From: Exiguobacterium indicum HHS 31
Lineage (GTDB): Bacteria; Bacillota; Bacilli; Exiguobacteriales; Exiguobacteriaceae
NCBI RefSeq assembly: GCF_001939065.1
Contig: NZ_MPSZ01000002.1
Location: 186,001-250,000, forward strand
Direction of reading: 5' to 3'
DNA length: 64,000 nt
Shown: piece by piece, positions 43,015-51,818 of the stretch
Position numbering within the stretch: position 1 is the stretch's first letter
Layout of the letters: every line of letters begins with the position of its first letter
The notes under the pieces: generated by a model
Told to the model about the DNA's origin: nothing
The model's input: only the letters and a program-made list of their open reading frames with translations
The model's database searches: none
Made by a program: the position numbers and the translations under genes

Positions 43015-44781
43015 ATGTTGGAACTGATTCCTTTTTTACTCGAACGACTCGGTATCATGATCATCTTAGCGTTCATCCTCGCCCAGTGGGGACCGACACG
43101 AAGGTTGCTACGTCAACCGGAAGCAGGCTGGCAATTCCGTGTTCTCGTCCTGTTTTTTGCGACGTACGGCATTTTAAGCAATTATACAGGGGTCAAAGTC
43201 GACTTAGCTGAATTCTTACCCCATGCTTGGCTCGAAGAAGTCGACGGGACATCAGCGATTGCAAACACACGAACGATGATTGTCGTCATCAGCGGATTGC
43301 TCGCTGGTCCGCTCGGTGGATTGATGACCGGATTGATCGTCGGGGTTCACCGGTATTCCCTCGGCGGATTCACAGCGTTCGCTTGCGCGCTTTCCACCGT
43401 CATCGCCGGTGGTGTCAGCGGTCTCTTACGATCCTATTGGCGCGACCGCCTCAGTAGCCAAGCATTATTGCCCGTGTGTCTGACTGCTTTTTTAATGCTG
43501 TTTGAAATGTCGTTGATTTTACTATTCGCCCGCCCCTTTGATGCGGCAGTCGAACTCGTCCAGTTCATCTTCTTACCGATGACACTGATCAACGTCCTCG
43601 GTGTCTGGTTGTTCTTATCGATCATCCGCCTTGCTGCGCGAGAAGAGGAAACGGTTCGGGCACGAGAAGCCGAACGGTCTTTGCACATCGCCGATTTGAC
43701 GCTTCCGCATCTGACGCGTGGTCTACATATCCATACGGCAGAAGCTGTCGCGGAAATTCTGTTGCAACAAACGCGAGCCGAAGCCGTCTCACTGACGGAT
43801 CGTTCCGTCATCCTGGCCCATATCGGTATCGGGAGCGACCACCATCAAGCTGGAAGTCACTGGACGACGAAACCGACCGAGCATGTCTTGCAGGACGGAC
43901 AAGTTCGTCTTGTGACGGAACGACTCGATATCGGCTGTCCCGTAACGGATTGTCCGCTTCAAGCCGGCATCATCGCTCCGCTCATCGTCGGGGAAACGAC
44001 GATCGGGACGTTGAAAGTCTATTATCCTCATGCCGAATTGCTCGACGCTGTCGAAGTCGAACTCATTGAAGGATTAGCGAAACTGTTCTCGACACAACTA
44101 GCACTCGGGAACGCAGAGCGGCAAGCCGGTTTACTGAAGGATGCCGAGATCCGGGCACTCGAAGCACAAATTCATCCCCACTTCCTGTTTAATGCGATCA
44201 ATACGATTTATGCACTGTGCCGGACGGATGTCGAACAAGCACGCACGTTGTTGCTCGAATTGTCGACGTTCTTCCGCAGTAACCTCCAAGGCGCACGATC
44301 GACGAAAATTCCGCTCCAAAAGGAACTCGAGCACATCGAAGCATACACATCTCTTGAAGCCGCTCGTTTTCCGAATCGCCCGTTTCTCGATATCGATTTA
44401 GCAGACGAGACGACGGCTTTACTCGTTCCACCGTTCATCTTACAACCATTGATCGAAAATGCGTTCCTTCATGCGTTTTCTTCTGAACAGACAGGATATG
44501 TCGGGGTGACGGCATGGTGTGAGGCAGACCAGCTGTGTCTCGAAGTCGTCGACAACGGACGCGGGATTGACGCTTCGCGCCTTGCCCGTCTCGGTCGAGA
44601 AGTCGTTCCGTCCTCAGGCACCGGTACCGCATTATTCAATACGGCAGAACGGATTCGAAGTTTATATGGTGAAAAGGGACAGTTTACGATCACGAGTGAC
44701 GGTCAAAACGGCACGACGATCGCGATTCGTCTCCCGATTGAAGTCAGAAAGGAGATTCAGCATGCGCACCTTGTTGATTGA
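43015..44781 (+). CDS. LytS-type sensor histidine kinase (BtsS-like)
   Basis: 588-residue membrane sensor kinase. Residues 1-200: about six helices of the 5TMR-LYT type (LLGAFILAQWGPTRRL-like start, TRTMIVVISGLLAGPLGG, FTAFACALSTVIAGG). Then GAF-like domain (about 225-370, DCPLQAGIIAPLIVGETTIG), and the HisKA_2-like region with QIHPHFLFNAINTIYALC (phospho-His) and HATPase_c (VDNGRGIDASRLA, GTGTALFNTAERI). The start ATG 43015 is after GGAGGAATGCAC. The stop overlaps the LytTR regulator by 20 bp. Followed by cstA, the layout of the pyruvate-sensing BtsSR-BtsT pair of E. coli. A LytST role in murein or autolysis is the alternative. Confidence 0.9.
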   Translation: MLELIPFLLERLGIMIILAFILAQWGPTRRLLRQPEAGWQFRVLVLFFATYGILSNYTGVKVDLAEFLPHAWLEEVDGTSAIANTRTMIVVISGLLAGPLGGLMTGLIVGVHRYSLGGFTAFACALSTVIAGGVSGLLRSYWRDRLSSQALLPVCLTAFLMLFEMSLILLFARPFDAAVELVQFIFLPMTLINVLGVWLFLSIIRLAAREEETVRAREAERSLHIADLTLPHLTRGLHIHTAEAVAEILLQQTRAEAVSLTDRSVILAHIGIGSDHHQAGSHWTTKPTEHVLQDGQVRLVTERLDIGCPVTDCPLQAGIIAPLIVGETTIGTLKVYYPHAELLDAVEVELIEGLAKLFSTQLALGNAERQAGLLKDAEIRALEAQIHPHFLFNAINTIYALCRTDVEQARTLLLELSTFFRSNLQGARSTKIPLQKELEHIEAYTSLEAARFPNRPFLDIDLADETTALLVPPFILQPLIENAFLHAFSSEQTGYVGVTAWCEADQLCLEVVDNGRGIDASRLARLGREVVPSSGTGTALFNTAERIRSLYGEKGQFTITSDGQNGTTIAIRLPIEVRKEIQHAHLVD

Positions 44782-45457
44782 AGATGAACCGCTCGCACGT
44801 GATGAGCTCCGTTATCACGTGACCGCAGCCGGTCTTGAAGTCGTCGGGGAAACCGGTAGTGTCGAGGAAGCCGAACGACTCGTTCGCTCCCTTCAACCCG
44901 ACTTAGTCTTTCTCGATATCGAGCTGACGGACGGAAGTGGTCTTGAAGTCGCTAAACGCTTAAAGTCGATGCCACGTCCTCCGGCTCTTTTGTTTGTGAC
45001 GGCGTATGATGCTCATGCGCTTGAAGCGTTTGAGCTCAATGCCTATGACTACATCTTGAAACCATATGATCCGGCACGGATTGTCCGTGCGATTGAAAAA
45101 GTCGCGCGACCGCTGCCGAAAAAAGCCCCTCGCCTTGAACGTTTAGCCGTCGAGACGGGCGAACAACTGAAATTATTGTCTCCTCAAGATATCAATTATA
45201 TCGTCGCTGAGAACGGAAAGACGAAGATCGTCACAGAGCACCATGCGTATCCATCGAACGAGACCTTACTCGAACTTGAACGAAAGCTTCAAGATCATCG
45301 CTTTTTACGGGTTCACCGCTCATACCTCGTCAACTTATCAGCAATCGATGCCATCGAACCTTGGTTCAACGGAGCCTATAATTTAAAAATTCATCAGATT
45401 GATGTGCCAGTCAGTCGGACGTATGTCAAACTACTGAAAGAAGCGCTCGGTATTTGA
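44762..45457 (+). CDS. LytTR-family response regulator (BtsR-like)
   Basis: 231-residue response regulator. Receiver domain 1-118 with the phospho-acceptor Asp52 in VFLDIELTDGSG and Lys near 103, then LytTR DNA-binding domain (about 130-231, LEPWFNGAYNLKIHQIDVPVSRTYVKLLKEAL). LytTR proteins bind pairs of short direct repeats, and such a pair occurs 37-65 bp downstream of this gene, before cstA. Start ATG 44762 with AAAGGAGATTCAGC. Translationally coupled to the kinase. Confidence 0.92.
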   Translation: MRTLLIEDEPLARDELRYHVTAAGLEVVGETGSVEEAERLVRSLQPDLVFLDIELTDGSGLEVAKRLKSMPRPPALLFVTAYDAHALEAFELNAYDYILKPYDPARIVRAIEKVARPLPKKAPRLERLAVETGEQLKLLSPQDINYIVAENGKTKIVTEHHAYPSNETLLELERKLQDHRFLRVHRSYLVNLSAIDAIEPWFNGAYNLKIHQIDVPVSRTYVKLLKEALGI

Positions 45458-45471
45458 GCGCTTCTTTTTTG
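45438..45471 (+). terminator. Terminator of the lytSR-type operon
   Basis: Stem GAAGCGCTC / GAGCGCTTC with loop GGTATTT, overlapping the response regulator stop, then TTTTTT. Confidence 0.85.
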
Positions 45472-45491
45472 TGATTCAAGGTCCATTTTCA

Positions 45492-45520
45492 ACCTTTCAT
45501 CGAACGAAACCGACAACTCA
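45492..45520 (+). promoter_or_regulatory. Candidate LytTR/BtsR binding site upstream of cstA
   Basis: ACCTTTCA (45492-45499) and ACAACTCA (45513-45520) in direct orientation with exactly 13 bp between them. The E. coli BtsR site is two ACC(G/A)CT(C/T)A repeats 13 bp apart; the matches here are 6 of 8 and 7 of 8. Placed at about -45 to -70 of a promoter lacking a -35 box, where an activator would sit. Confidence 0.65.
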
Positions 45521-45532
45521 TCTAAAAATCAA

Positions 45533-45546
45533 AGAAAGCGCTTCCA
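45533..45546 (+). promoter_or_regulatory. cre (CcpA) site upstream of cstA
   Basis: AGAAAGCGCTTCCA fits TGWAANCGNTNWCA at 12 of 14 positions. It lies between the LytTR repeats and the -10 TATACT (45554-45559), so CcpA would block transcription when glucose is present. Confidence 0.6.
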
Positions 45547-45596
45547 TAACTTGTATACTAAATCCATCATAGTTCATTCAAGAGGAGGAATTTTAG

Positions 45597-47390
45597 ATGA
45601 GCGCTACTCCAATCGTTATTGCTGTCATCTGTATCTTATTAATCGCGTATCGTCTCTACGGCACGTTCATGGCTGCGAAAGTCTTAAAAATCAAAGATGA
45701 TCGCGAAACGCCCGCTCATAAATTAGCGGATGGAAAAGATTACGTCCCAACGAACAAATGGGTCTCGTTCGGACACCATTTTGCGGCAATCGCTGCTGCC
45801 GGTCCACTCGTCGGACCTGTCCTTGCTGCTCAGTTCGGATATCTCCCCGGCTTACTGTGGCTCTTAATCGGTGCCGTCATCGGTGGAGCGGTCCATGATA
45901 TGGTCGTCCTTTTTGCTTCGATGCGCCAAGATGGTCAATCGCTCTCTGAAGTCGCTAAAAAAGAATTAGGTCCCGTCGCTGGTTTTTGTGCCGGTCTTGC
46001 GATGCTTTTCATCATTACAATCACGATGGCTGGTCTATCGATGGTCGTCTTACACGCCCTTGAACATAACCCATGGGGTACATTCGCTGTCTTCTCGACG
46101 ATTCCGATTGCGATGTTCGTTGGGATTTACTTACGTAAAGGTGGTAACTTAGCACTTGCTTCAACAGTTGGTTTCTTACTGATTCTAGCTGCGATTGGTT
46201 TTGGTCCTCAGTTAACGGAAACATTCATCGGCGATTGGTTCGATCTGTCGTCACGTCAACTCGCGATTGCTTTACCGATTTATGCATTCTTCGCTGCTGC
46301 ACTGCCAGTGTGGCTCTTACTCGCACCTCGCGACTATCTATCGAGTTTCATGAAAATCGGTGTCTTCCTTGCTTTGATCGTTGGTGTCTTCATCATCAAC
46401 CCAGACATTCGATTCCCGGCATTTACGAAGTTCGTTGATGGCGGTGGTCCAATCATCGCTGGTCCAGTCTGGCCATTCATCTCGATCACGATTGCCTGTG
46501 GTGCGATTTCTGGTTTCCACGCTTTCGTTGGTTCTGGTACGACACCGAAGATGATCAATCGGTGGAGTGACATCAAACCGGTCGCCTTCGGTGCCATGCT
46601 TGTCGAATGTCTTGTTGCCGTCATGGCGTTGATCGCTGCGACATCGCTTGAAGTCGGTGATTACTTCGCCATCAACTCAACACCAGAAGTATTCGCGACG
46701 CTTGGTATGAGCACGGTCTATCTTGATGATTTATCCCGTGAAATCGGTCTCGATCTGGCAGGTCGAACAGGTGGTGCCGTCTCACTCGCCGTCGGTATGA
46801 CATTCATCTTCCGCGCCATCCCGTGGTTCAAAGAGATTGCCGGATTCTTCTTCCAATTCGTCATTCTATTCGAAGCGGTCTTCATCTTAACCGCAATCGA
46901 TGCAGGAACACGCGTCGCCCGTTACTTGATTCAAGATTTCTTCGGGGAGTTCTACAAACCACTCAAACGTGTCGACTGGATTCCAGGTGCGATCTTCGCT
47001 TCGGCACTCGGGACGTTCTTCTGGGGCTATCTCCTGTTTTCGGGTGACATCGGTTCGATTTGGGCATTATTCGGGGTATCGAATCAGCTGATGGCTTCAA
47101 TCGGCTTGATCATCGGAACGACGATCATCTTGAAAATCGCCGATAAAAAAGTCTATGCGCTGACGACGTTCATCCCGCTCGTCTATCTTCTGATCACAGT
47201 AACGTTCGCGGATATCTGGATGGTCGCAAACGTCTATGCGAATCCCGATTCTCCAGGTTTCAGCATCTTGAATACGGTCTTGTCCGTAACGATGGGACTG
47301 CTCGCGATCGTCATCACGATCTCAGCCGTCAAGAAATGGATTGAACTGTTGAATTCACCACGTTGGGAAAATCAAAAACGATCTGCGTAA
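45597..47390 (+). CDS. cstA: CstA-family carbon starvation transporter
   Basis: 597-residue membrane transporter of the CstA/BtsT family with about 16 helices. Diagnostic: GHHFAAIAAAGPLVGPVLAAQFGY, GAVHDMVVLFASMRQDGQSL, and SGFHAFVGSGTTPKMIN. Members import peptides or pyruvate during starvation. RBS AGAGGAGGAATTTTAG. Its upstream region carries a LytTR-type repeat pair and a cre site, and the response regulator is the previous gene, so pyruvate-dependent activation with glucose repression is proposed. Confidence 0.94.
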   Translation: MSATPIVIAVICILLIAYRLYGTFMAAKVLKIKDDRETPAHKLADGKDYVPTNKWVSFGHHFAAIAAAGPLVGPVLAAQFGYLPGLLWLLIGAVIGGAVHDMVVLFASMRQDGQSLSEVAKKELGPVAGFCAGLAMLFIITITMAGLSMVVLHALEHNPWGTFAVFSTIPIAMFVGIYLRKGGNLALASTVGFLLILAAIGFGPQLTETFIGDWFDLSSRQLAIALPIYAFFAAALPVWLLLAPRDYLSSFMKIGVFLALIVGVFIINPDIRFPAFTKFVDGGGPIIAGPVWPFISITIACGAISGFHAFVGSGTTPKMINRWSDIKPVAFGAMLVECLVAVMALIAATSLEVGDYFAINSTPEVFATLGMSTVYLDDLSREIGLDLAGRTGGAVSLAVGMTFIFRAIPWFKEIAGFFFQFVILFEAVFILTAIDAGTRVARYLIQDFFGEFYKPLKRVDWIPGAIFASALGTFFWGYLLFSGDIGSIWALFGVSNQLMASIGLIIGTTIILKIADKKVYALTTFIPLVYLLITVTFADIWMVANVYANPDSPGFSILNTVLSVTMGLLAIVITISAVKKWIELLNSPRWENQKRSA

Positions 47391-47407
47391 GCGGATTGGT
47401 CATATGA

Positions 47408-47442
47408 CAAAAGGCAGTGGACGCATCCACTGCCTTTTTCGT
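47408..47442. terminator. Bidirectional terminator between cstA and ecfT
   Basis: Stem AAAAGGCAGTGGA / TCCACTGCCTTTTT with loop CGCA; serves both convergent units. Confidence 0.9.
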
Positions 47443-47451
47443 ATCTCATTT

Positions 47452-48276
47452 TTAAAACGGATTATAAAAGCGATTACCATCATAGAAAGTGACGACGAAT
47501 GACAAAACCGTCAAAAGTAGCACACAGCCGATCGCGACATAATCGATTCGTGTCATCGTCTGTTGGTTGTACCACGTTCGCTTTCGTCCGGCACCGAATC
47601 CACGGAGATCCATCGCATTGCTGACGGTCTCAATCCGCTCCAAACTCGTAAATAGCAACGGAAGTAAAATCTGGATGCTATTGCGTGCCCGCTGCCAAAG
47701 GGAGCCGTGTGAGACAGCAATCCCTCGTGCTTCTTGAGCGTTCGCGATCGTCCGGAAATCAGATTGAACGTCCGGAATATAACGGAGCGCTAAGGAGACC
47801 GCAAATGCGATCTTATACGGAACACCAATCCGATTCAAAGAAGAAGCGAACTCCGTCGGATGGGTCGTGACGAGAAACAACACAGCAATCGGAACGATCA
47901 CACTGTATTTTAAGATTAAATTGAACAGATAAAATAATTGTTCTGCGGTCATCGTAAATCGTCCGATTCCTTCAAGTAAGACGTGACGCGATCCGTAGAT
48001 TGCCACGCCCTGCTCTGGTTCGAACAGATAAACAGCGAGCGCATTAATCAGGACGAAAATCGCTGTAAAGATCAAGACGAAGCGGACTTCCCGAAACTGG
48101 ATACGCGACAATCGGAATAACACGATACTGACTAACCCCATTACAAGTAAGACACGTGTATCATAGGTGAACATCGTTGCTGTCGTAAATAATAAGAATC
48201 CGATCAGTTTCGTCGTTCCCGTCAATCGATGAATCGGTGACGTTTTTTCAATATAGCCAAGCATTTCTACAGCCAT
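47452..48276 (-). CDS. ECF transporter transmembrane subunit EcfT (MtsV-like)
   Basis: 274-residue EcfT protein with five to six helices, the coupling subunit between the ATPases and the substrate-binding component. Opening segment MLGYIEKTSPIHRLTGTTKLIGFLLF and the Ala-Arg-Gly coupling helix pattern NAQEARGIAVSHGSLWQRARN near residue 180 and a second ERIETVSNAMDLRGFGAGRKRTW near 220 are family signatures. Its start overlaps the end of the ATPase gene by 10 bp. Last gene of the T-box unit. Confidence 0.9.
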   Translation of the reverse strand: MAVEMLGYIEKTSPIHRLTGTTKLIGFLLFTTATMFTYDTRVLLVMGLVSIVLFRLSRIQFREVRFVLIFTAIFVLINALAVYLFEPEQGVAIYGSRHVLLEGIGRFTMTAEQLFYLFNLILKYSVIVPIAVLFLVTTHPTEFASSLNRIGVPYKIAFAVSLALRYIPDVQSDFRTIANAQEARGIAVSHGSLWQRARNSIQILLPLLFTSLERIETVSNAMDLRGFGAGRKRTWYNQQTMTRIDYVAIGCVLLLTVLSFVVTFYDGNRFYNPF

Positions 48277-49970
48277 TGTTCCCGCTCCTTTCGCTCCGCC
48301 GTAATCACGGACTCGACGAATCGTTCCGGATCGACTTCGAGGTGTTGCGCTAGCGTAAAGAGCGATGTTTGTTTTAAATGGGCATGATGCAGCAATTGTT
48401 CTTGATTCAGCAGTCCAAATGATGTTCCAGCATAACGGATACGCCCAGCTTGCACGAGGCAGACTTGATCGCTGTATTCTAAGACGAGATGCATGTCATG
48501 CGTGATGATGAGTAACGTCATTCCGTCCTGCTTCAATCCTTCTAAAAAGTCCATCATATCCGAATAATGCCGATAATCTTGACCGGCTGTTGGTTCATCG
48601 AGAATCAAGATATCCGGTCGTCGAACGAGAATCGAAGCAATCGTCACTCGTTTCTTCTGACCAAAACTCAGTGCTTGGATCGGCCAATTCCGAAACGGAT
48701 ATAATCCGCAACGACGTAATGTCTGCTCGAGACGCTCGTTTTCTTCCGCCTCACTCAGTCCGAGCGCCTGCATCCCGTAGCGGATTTCCTCCTGCACGAG
48801 GTGTTTTGAAATCATATGATTCGGATTTTGCAGAACGAATCCGATCGTTCCTGCTCGCTCTGCGATCGATTGGTTCGTGATGTCGATTCCGTCAAGCAGG
48901 ATCCGACCAGCTGTCGTCCGTTGGTAACCACTCAACACTTTCGCAAGCGTGGATTTTCCGGCACCATTCTGACCAACGATCGTCGTCAGTGTTCCTTTTT
49001 GAAAAGTCGCCGTCACATTCTCAAGCACCGGCGTTCCTTGACGATAATGAAACGCCAACTGATTGAGTTCAAGCAATGAAGTAGAGGTTGCAACCTCTTT
49101 TTGGGGTGCTTTCTCTAAACGCTCTAACACGTTCGTCTGGTTGAATCGCTTTAAAAAGGGATCGATGCGGCTCGGCTGATCTGAAGGTTGAACGGCAAGC
49201 CCAGCCCAGCGTGCGGCACTGACATAGAGAGGTTCACGCAAGATCGCTTCTTGCAGTTTTCCGTTACTTAAGATGACATCCGGATGATCATCAGCGATGA
49301 TTTCGCCATCGACCATGACGATGATGCGGTCAAACGGAATGACGAGTACATCCTCGATCCGATGTTCGACGACAATCAATGTGCGATTCGTATCACGTTG
49401 CAGTCGATCCATAAGCGTCATCGCCTCTTGTCCCGCTACTGGATCGAGATTCGCGAGCGGCTCATCAAACAGTAAGATGTCCGCATCTTCGACGAGGACT
49501 CCGGCTAATGCCGCCCGTTGTCGTTGTCCTCCTGATAGATCATTTAATCGTGCTTGCAAGAGCGTCTCGACATCCGTCATCCGTGCGACACGTTCGACGA
49601 TCTCCTGCATTTCCGGTCGCCCAGTCTGTTTATTTTCGAGCGCAAAGGCGATGTCTTCGCCAACCGATAAACCAACGAACTGCGCATCTGGATCCTGTAA
49701 CACCGTTCCAATATGCAGCGAACGATCAAATAACGATAACTCCCGGGCATCCTGCCCTTTGATCAGGACCTGTCCTTCCCACGTTCCAGGGTATGAGAAC
49801 GGAATCAACCCATTGATGCACTGGGCGAGCGTACTTTTTCCTGAACCCGACGGTCCAACGATTAAGATGCGTTCGCCTGCTTGAATCGTTAATTGAATCT
49901 GCCGGAGTGTCGGTTCCGACTGACTCCGATATGTAAATGAAAAATCCTGAAATTCGATTACGTTTGTCAT
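48267..49970 (-). CDS. ECF transporter duplicated ATPase subunit (EcfA/MtsU-like)
   Basis: 567-residue fusion of two ABC ATPase domains. First half: Walker A GPSGSGKST near 37, signature LSGGQRQRAALAG, Walker B ILLFDEPLAN. Second half (from about residue 290): Walker A GQNGAGKSTLAKVL, signature LSFGQKKRVTIAS and Walker B ILILDEPTAGQD. A tandem ATPase is typical of ykoD/mtsU systems. The start ATG 49970 follows GGAGAAGG; the longer in-frame opening crosses the internal hairpin. It overlaps ecfT. Confidence 0.93.
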   Translation of the reverse strand: MTNVIEFQDFSFTYRSQSEPTLRQIQLTIQAGERILIVGPSGSGKSTLAQCINGLIPFSYPGTWEGQVLIKGQDARELSLFDRSLHIGTVLQDPDAQFVGLSVGEDIAFALENKQTGRPEMQEIVERVARMTDVETLLQARLNDLSGGQRQRAALAGVLVEDADILLFDEPLANLDPVAGQEAMTLMDRLQRDTNRTLIVVEHRIEDVLVIPFDRIIVMVDGEIIADDHPDVILSNGKLQEAILREPLYVSAARWAGLAVQPSDQPSRIDPFLKRFNQTNVLERLEKAPQKEVATSTSLLELNQLAFHYRQGTPVLENVTATFQKGTLTTIVGQNGAGKSTLAKVLSGYQRTTAGRILLDGIDITNQSIAERAGTIGFVLQNPNHMISKHLVQEEIRYGMQALGLSEAEENERLEQTLRRCGLYPFRNWPIQALSFGQKKRVTIASILVRRPDILILDEPTAGQDYRHYSDMMDFLEGLKQDGMTLLIITHDMHLVLEYSDQVCLVQAGRIRYAGTSFGLLNQEQLLHHAHLKQTSLFTLAQHLEVDPERFVESVITAERKEREQWL

Positions 49971-49990
49971 ATCCTTCTCCCCCCAAGCTA

Positions 49991-50037
49991 AATGAGCTAT
50001 GATCCTGCCGTCTCTTCGCACAGGATCATAGCTCATT
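49991..50037 (-). other. Perfect 17-bp hairpin between the S-component gene and the ATPase gene
   Basis: AATGAGCTATGATCCTG (49991-50007) and its exact reverse complement (50021-50037) around a 13-nt loop, directly before the ATPase RBS. No T run follows, so it is not a normal terminator; more likely a processing or stability element setting subunit ratios. Confidence 0.8.
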
Positions 50038-50040
50038 CGG

Positions 50041-50592
50041 TCAAGCTTCGCGTTTCAAGCTGCCTGCTTTACTTCTTGTTTTCGCATAGGTGACGAGCAA
50101 CAACGTTCCAATGACACCGACTGTCAAGATGTTCGATGTCGCAGCGACAGCCCCTTGGACGAAGACTTTGTTCGCTGGCTCCGAGTAAATTAAGATATCG
50201 AGTACCGGGGCGATGATGATCCAACCGATCGCTTGCACGATGGCTTGTGTCGCATTGAATAAGACGATTTTACGTGTCGTCAATCCGCCTTCTTCTAGAC
50301 GAATCCGGTTAGCGATCAATCCGATGCCAAAACCGACGAACCCGGATACGATGACCCAGCTCCACCACGGGGACCCATATAAAATCGCATCTTTTAATCC
50401 ATGACCGATCAGACCGATCAAACCGGCTGTGACTGGTCCGAACAAAACTGCCATGAATGCGAGAAATGCATAGGATGTCTCAATTGACGTGTTCGGTACG
50501 CCTGTCGGAATCACAGCGAATCGACTTAAAATGATGAATACTGCTGCTCCGATCCCGGTTGCGACGATCTGTTTTGTCGTAAATCCTTTCAT
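50041..50592 (-). CDS. ECF transporter substrate-specific component (UPF0397 family)
   Basis: 183-residue integral membrane protein with six helices, UPF0397 family. Diagnostic: [64 protein letters not shown]. This is the S component that binds the substrate; members with T-box regulation of Met type are thought to carry methionine or a precursor (MtsT in Gram-positive comparative studies). Start 50592 overlaps the SAM hydrolase stop by 4 bp. Confidence 0.9.
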   Translation of the reverse strand: MKGFTTKQIVATGIGAAVFIILSRFAVIPTGVPNTSIETSYAFLAFMAVLFGPVTAGLIGLIGHGLKDAILYGSPWWSWVIVSGFVGFGIGLIANRIRLEEGGLTTRKIVLFNATQAIVQAIGWIIIAPVLDILIYSEPANKVFVQGAVAATSNILTVGVIGTLLLVTYAKTRSKAGSLKREA

Positions 50593-51446
50593 GTTCGATC
50601 TCCTCCTTTAATATGTTGTACGTTAACACTCCAATCATTTCCGATTCCAACCTCAAATGCATGCGCAAACGAACCTTGATTCAAGGCAAGAGCAATCTGA
50701 TCCAGCGAGTTGATGTAGACGACGCCTGAACCAACCGGCACATCGGCGAACGAATGACCAAAAAGCAGTGTTTGTTCGTAAACAATCCGTTCTCGGTACG
50801 AAATCGTTACCTTGACGTGGCTACCGATGTCGAGACCCGCCTGACGGACGAGAGCGACCGGAATATTCGTCCAGACATTTCCGAAGCGAACATCGAGAAT
50901 CTCGACGATACCGGTAACACCGGTATCCGACGACGAGGCAAGTGTCCGGTCGAGCAAGACGATGTCCGAAGCAGGTAAAACGGGTCCTACTTCCTCGAAG
51001 GTGATGACATGGCTCGATAACCGAGCACCCGTGAAGGCAAAGATATCTCGTCCGTGAAACGTATACGATTCACCCATTCGAGGTAAGCGATGCCGTCGAT
51101 CATCGAGTTGCCTCACTTCAGCAATGTATCCGGCTTGCCAAAGATGCGTCAACGTTCCGTTATCTGGTGTGATGATGTATTGATTCGCATGCGTCCGCGC
51201 GACGACACTCTTTCGACTCGATCCGACACCTGGATCAACGACAGAAACGAACACCGTTTGCTCCGTCCAGTACGGTACCGTCTGCAGTAACCGATAGGAC
51301 GCTTCCCAAATGTGGAAGGGCGGAATGTCGTGCGTCAAATCAAAAATCCGAATCTCTGGATTGATGCTATGCGCAACCCCATACATCGCACTCACTGCCC
51401 CGTCACTCACGCCAAAGTCTGATTGCAATACCAATGCTTCTGCCAT
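50589..51446 (-). CDS. SAM hydrolase (S-adenosyl-L-methionine hydroxide adenosyltransferase, DUF62)
   Basis: 285-residue enzyme of the fluorinase/chlorinase superfamily whose common member cleaves SAM with water to adenosine and methionine. Diagnostic: [67 protein letters not shown] and [11 protein letters not shown]; the catalytic Asp-Arg-His pattern of hydrolases is present as [11 protein letters not shown] and GRDIFA. The start ATG 51446 follows GGAGGAGGATGACGAG. First gene of a T-box-regulated unit with an ECF transporter. Confidence 0.92.
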   Translation of the reverse strand: MAEALVLQSDFGVSDGAVSAMYGVAHSINPEIRIFDLTHDIPPFHIWEASYRLLQTVPYWTEQTVFVSVVDPGVGSSRKSVVARTHANQYIITPDNGTLTHLWQAGYIAEVRQLDDRRHRLPRMGESYTFHGRDIFAFTGARLSSHVITFEEVGPVLPASDIVLLDRTLASSSDTGVTGIVEILDVRFGNVWTNIPVALVRQAGLDIGSHVKVTISYRERIVYEQTLLFGHSFADVPVGSGVVYINSLDQIALALNQGSFAHAFEVGIGNDWSVNVQHIKGGDRT

Positions 51447-51478
51447 CTCGTCATCCTCCTCCTGCGGGAACGTCTCCA

Positions 51479-51777
51479 CAAAAAAGACACCACGCCCTTA
51501 TCTCTCAGGACGTGATGTCTGATCACGTGGTACCACCTTCGTTCATGGCTCAACTCACGTTCAGCCACCTCTAGGAGTACGAGACTCCCTGGAATGCTAA
51601 CGGTATCCGTCCTACCGGTCGGTTCTACTGATGAACACGGTTCACGTTCTTCCGACTGCTCCGGGACCATCTTCAAATGACGAAATCGTCTCATTTCCAG
51701 CAACAGAGACTCTCTATCGATTTCTGATCACTTTACTCTTCCCGTCTACGCATGCAGATTTAGTTGTCTGAAAATTT
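51479..51777 (-). promoter_or_regulatory. T-box riboswitch, probable tRNA-Met specifier
   Basis: Minus-strand leader of about 300 nt: the T-box GGTGGTACCACG (51526-51537), the anti-terminator and intrinsic terminator GACATCACGTCC / GGGCGTGGTGTC with T run (51479-51519), and a stem-I region with AGTA, AGAGAG and GATGGTCCC elements. The best specifier candidate is ATG at 51668-51670 in GAAGATGGTC. The variable T-box base is T, expected for a discriminator A. Uncharged tRNA-Met would turn on the SAM hydrolase and ECF genes. Confidence 0.75.
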
Positions 51778-51783
51778 AAATTA

Positions 51784-51812
51784 ATAGTACAACCGTTTCA
51801 TTCCTGACGCAA
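51784..51812 (-). promoter_or_regulatory. Sigma-A promoter of the T-box unit
   Basis: On the minus strand TTGCGT (51807-51812), 17 bp, TACTAT (51784-51789). Confidence 0.55.
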
Positions 51813-51818
51813 GGTTTT

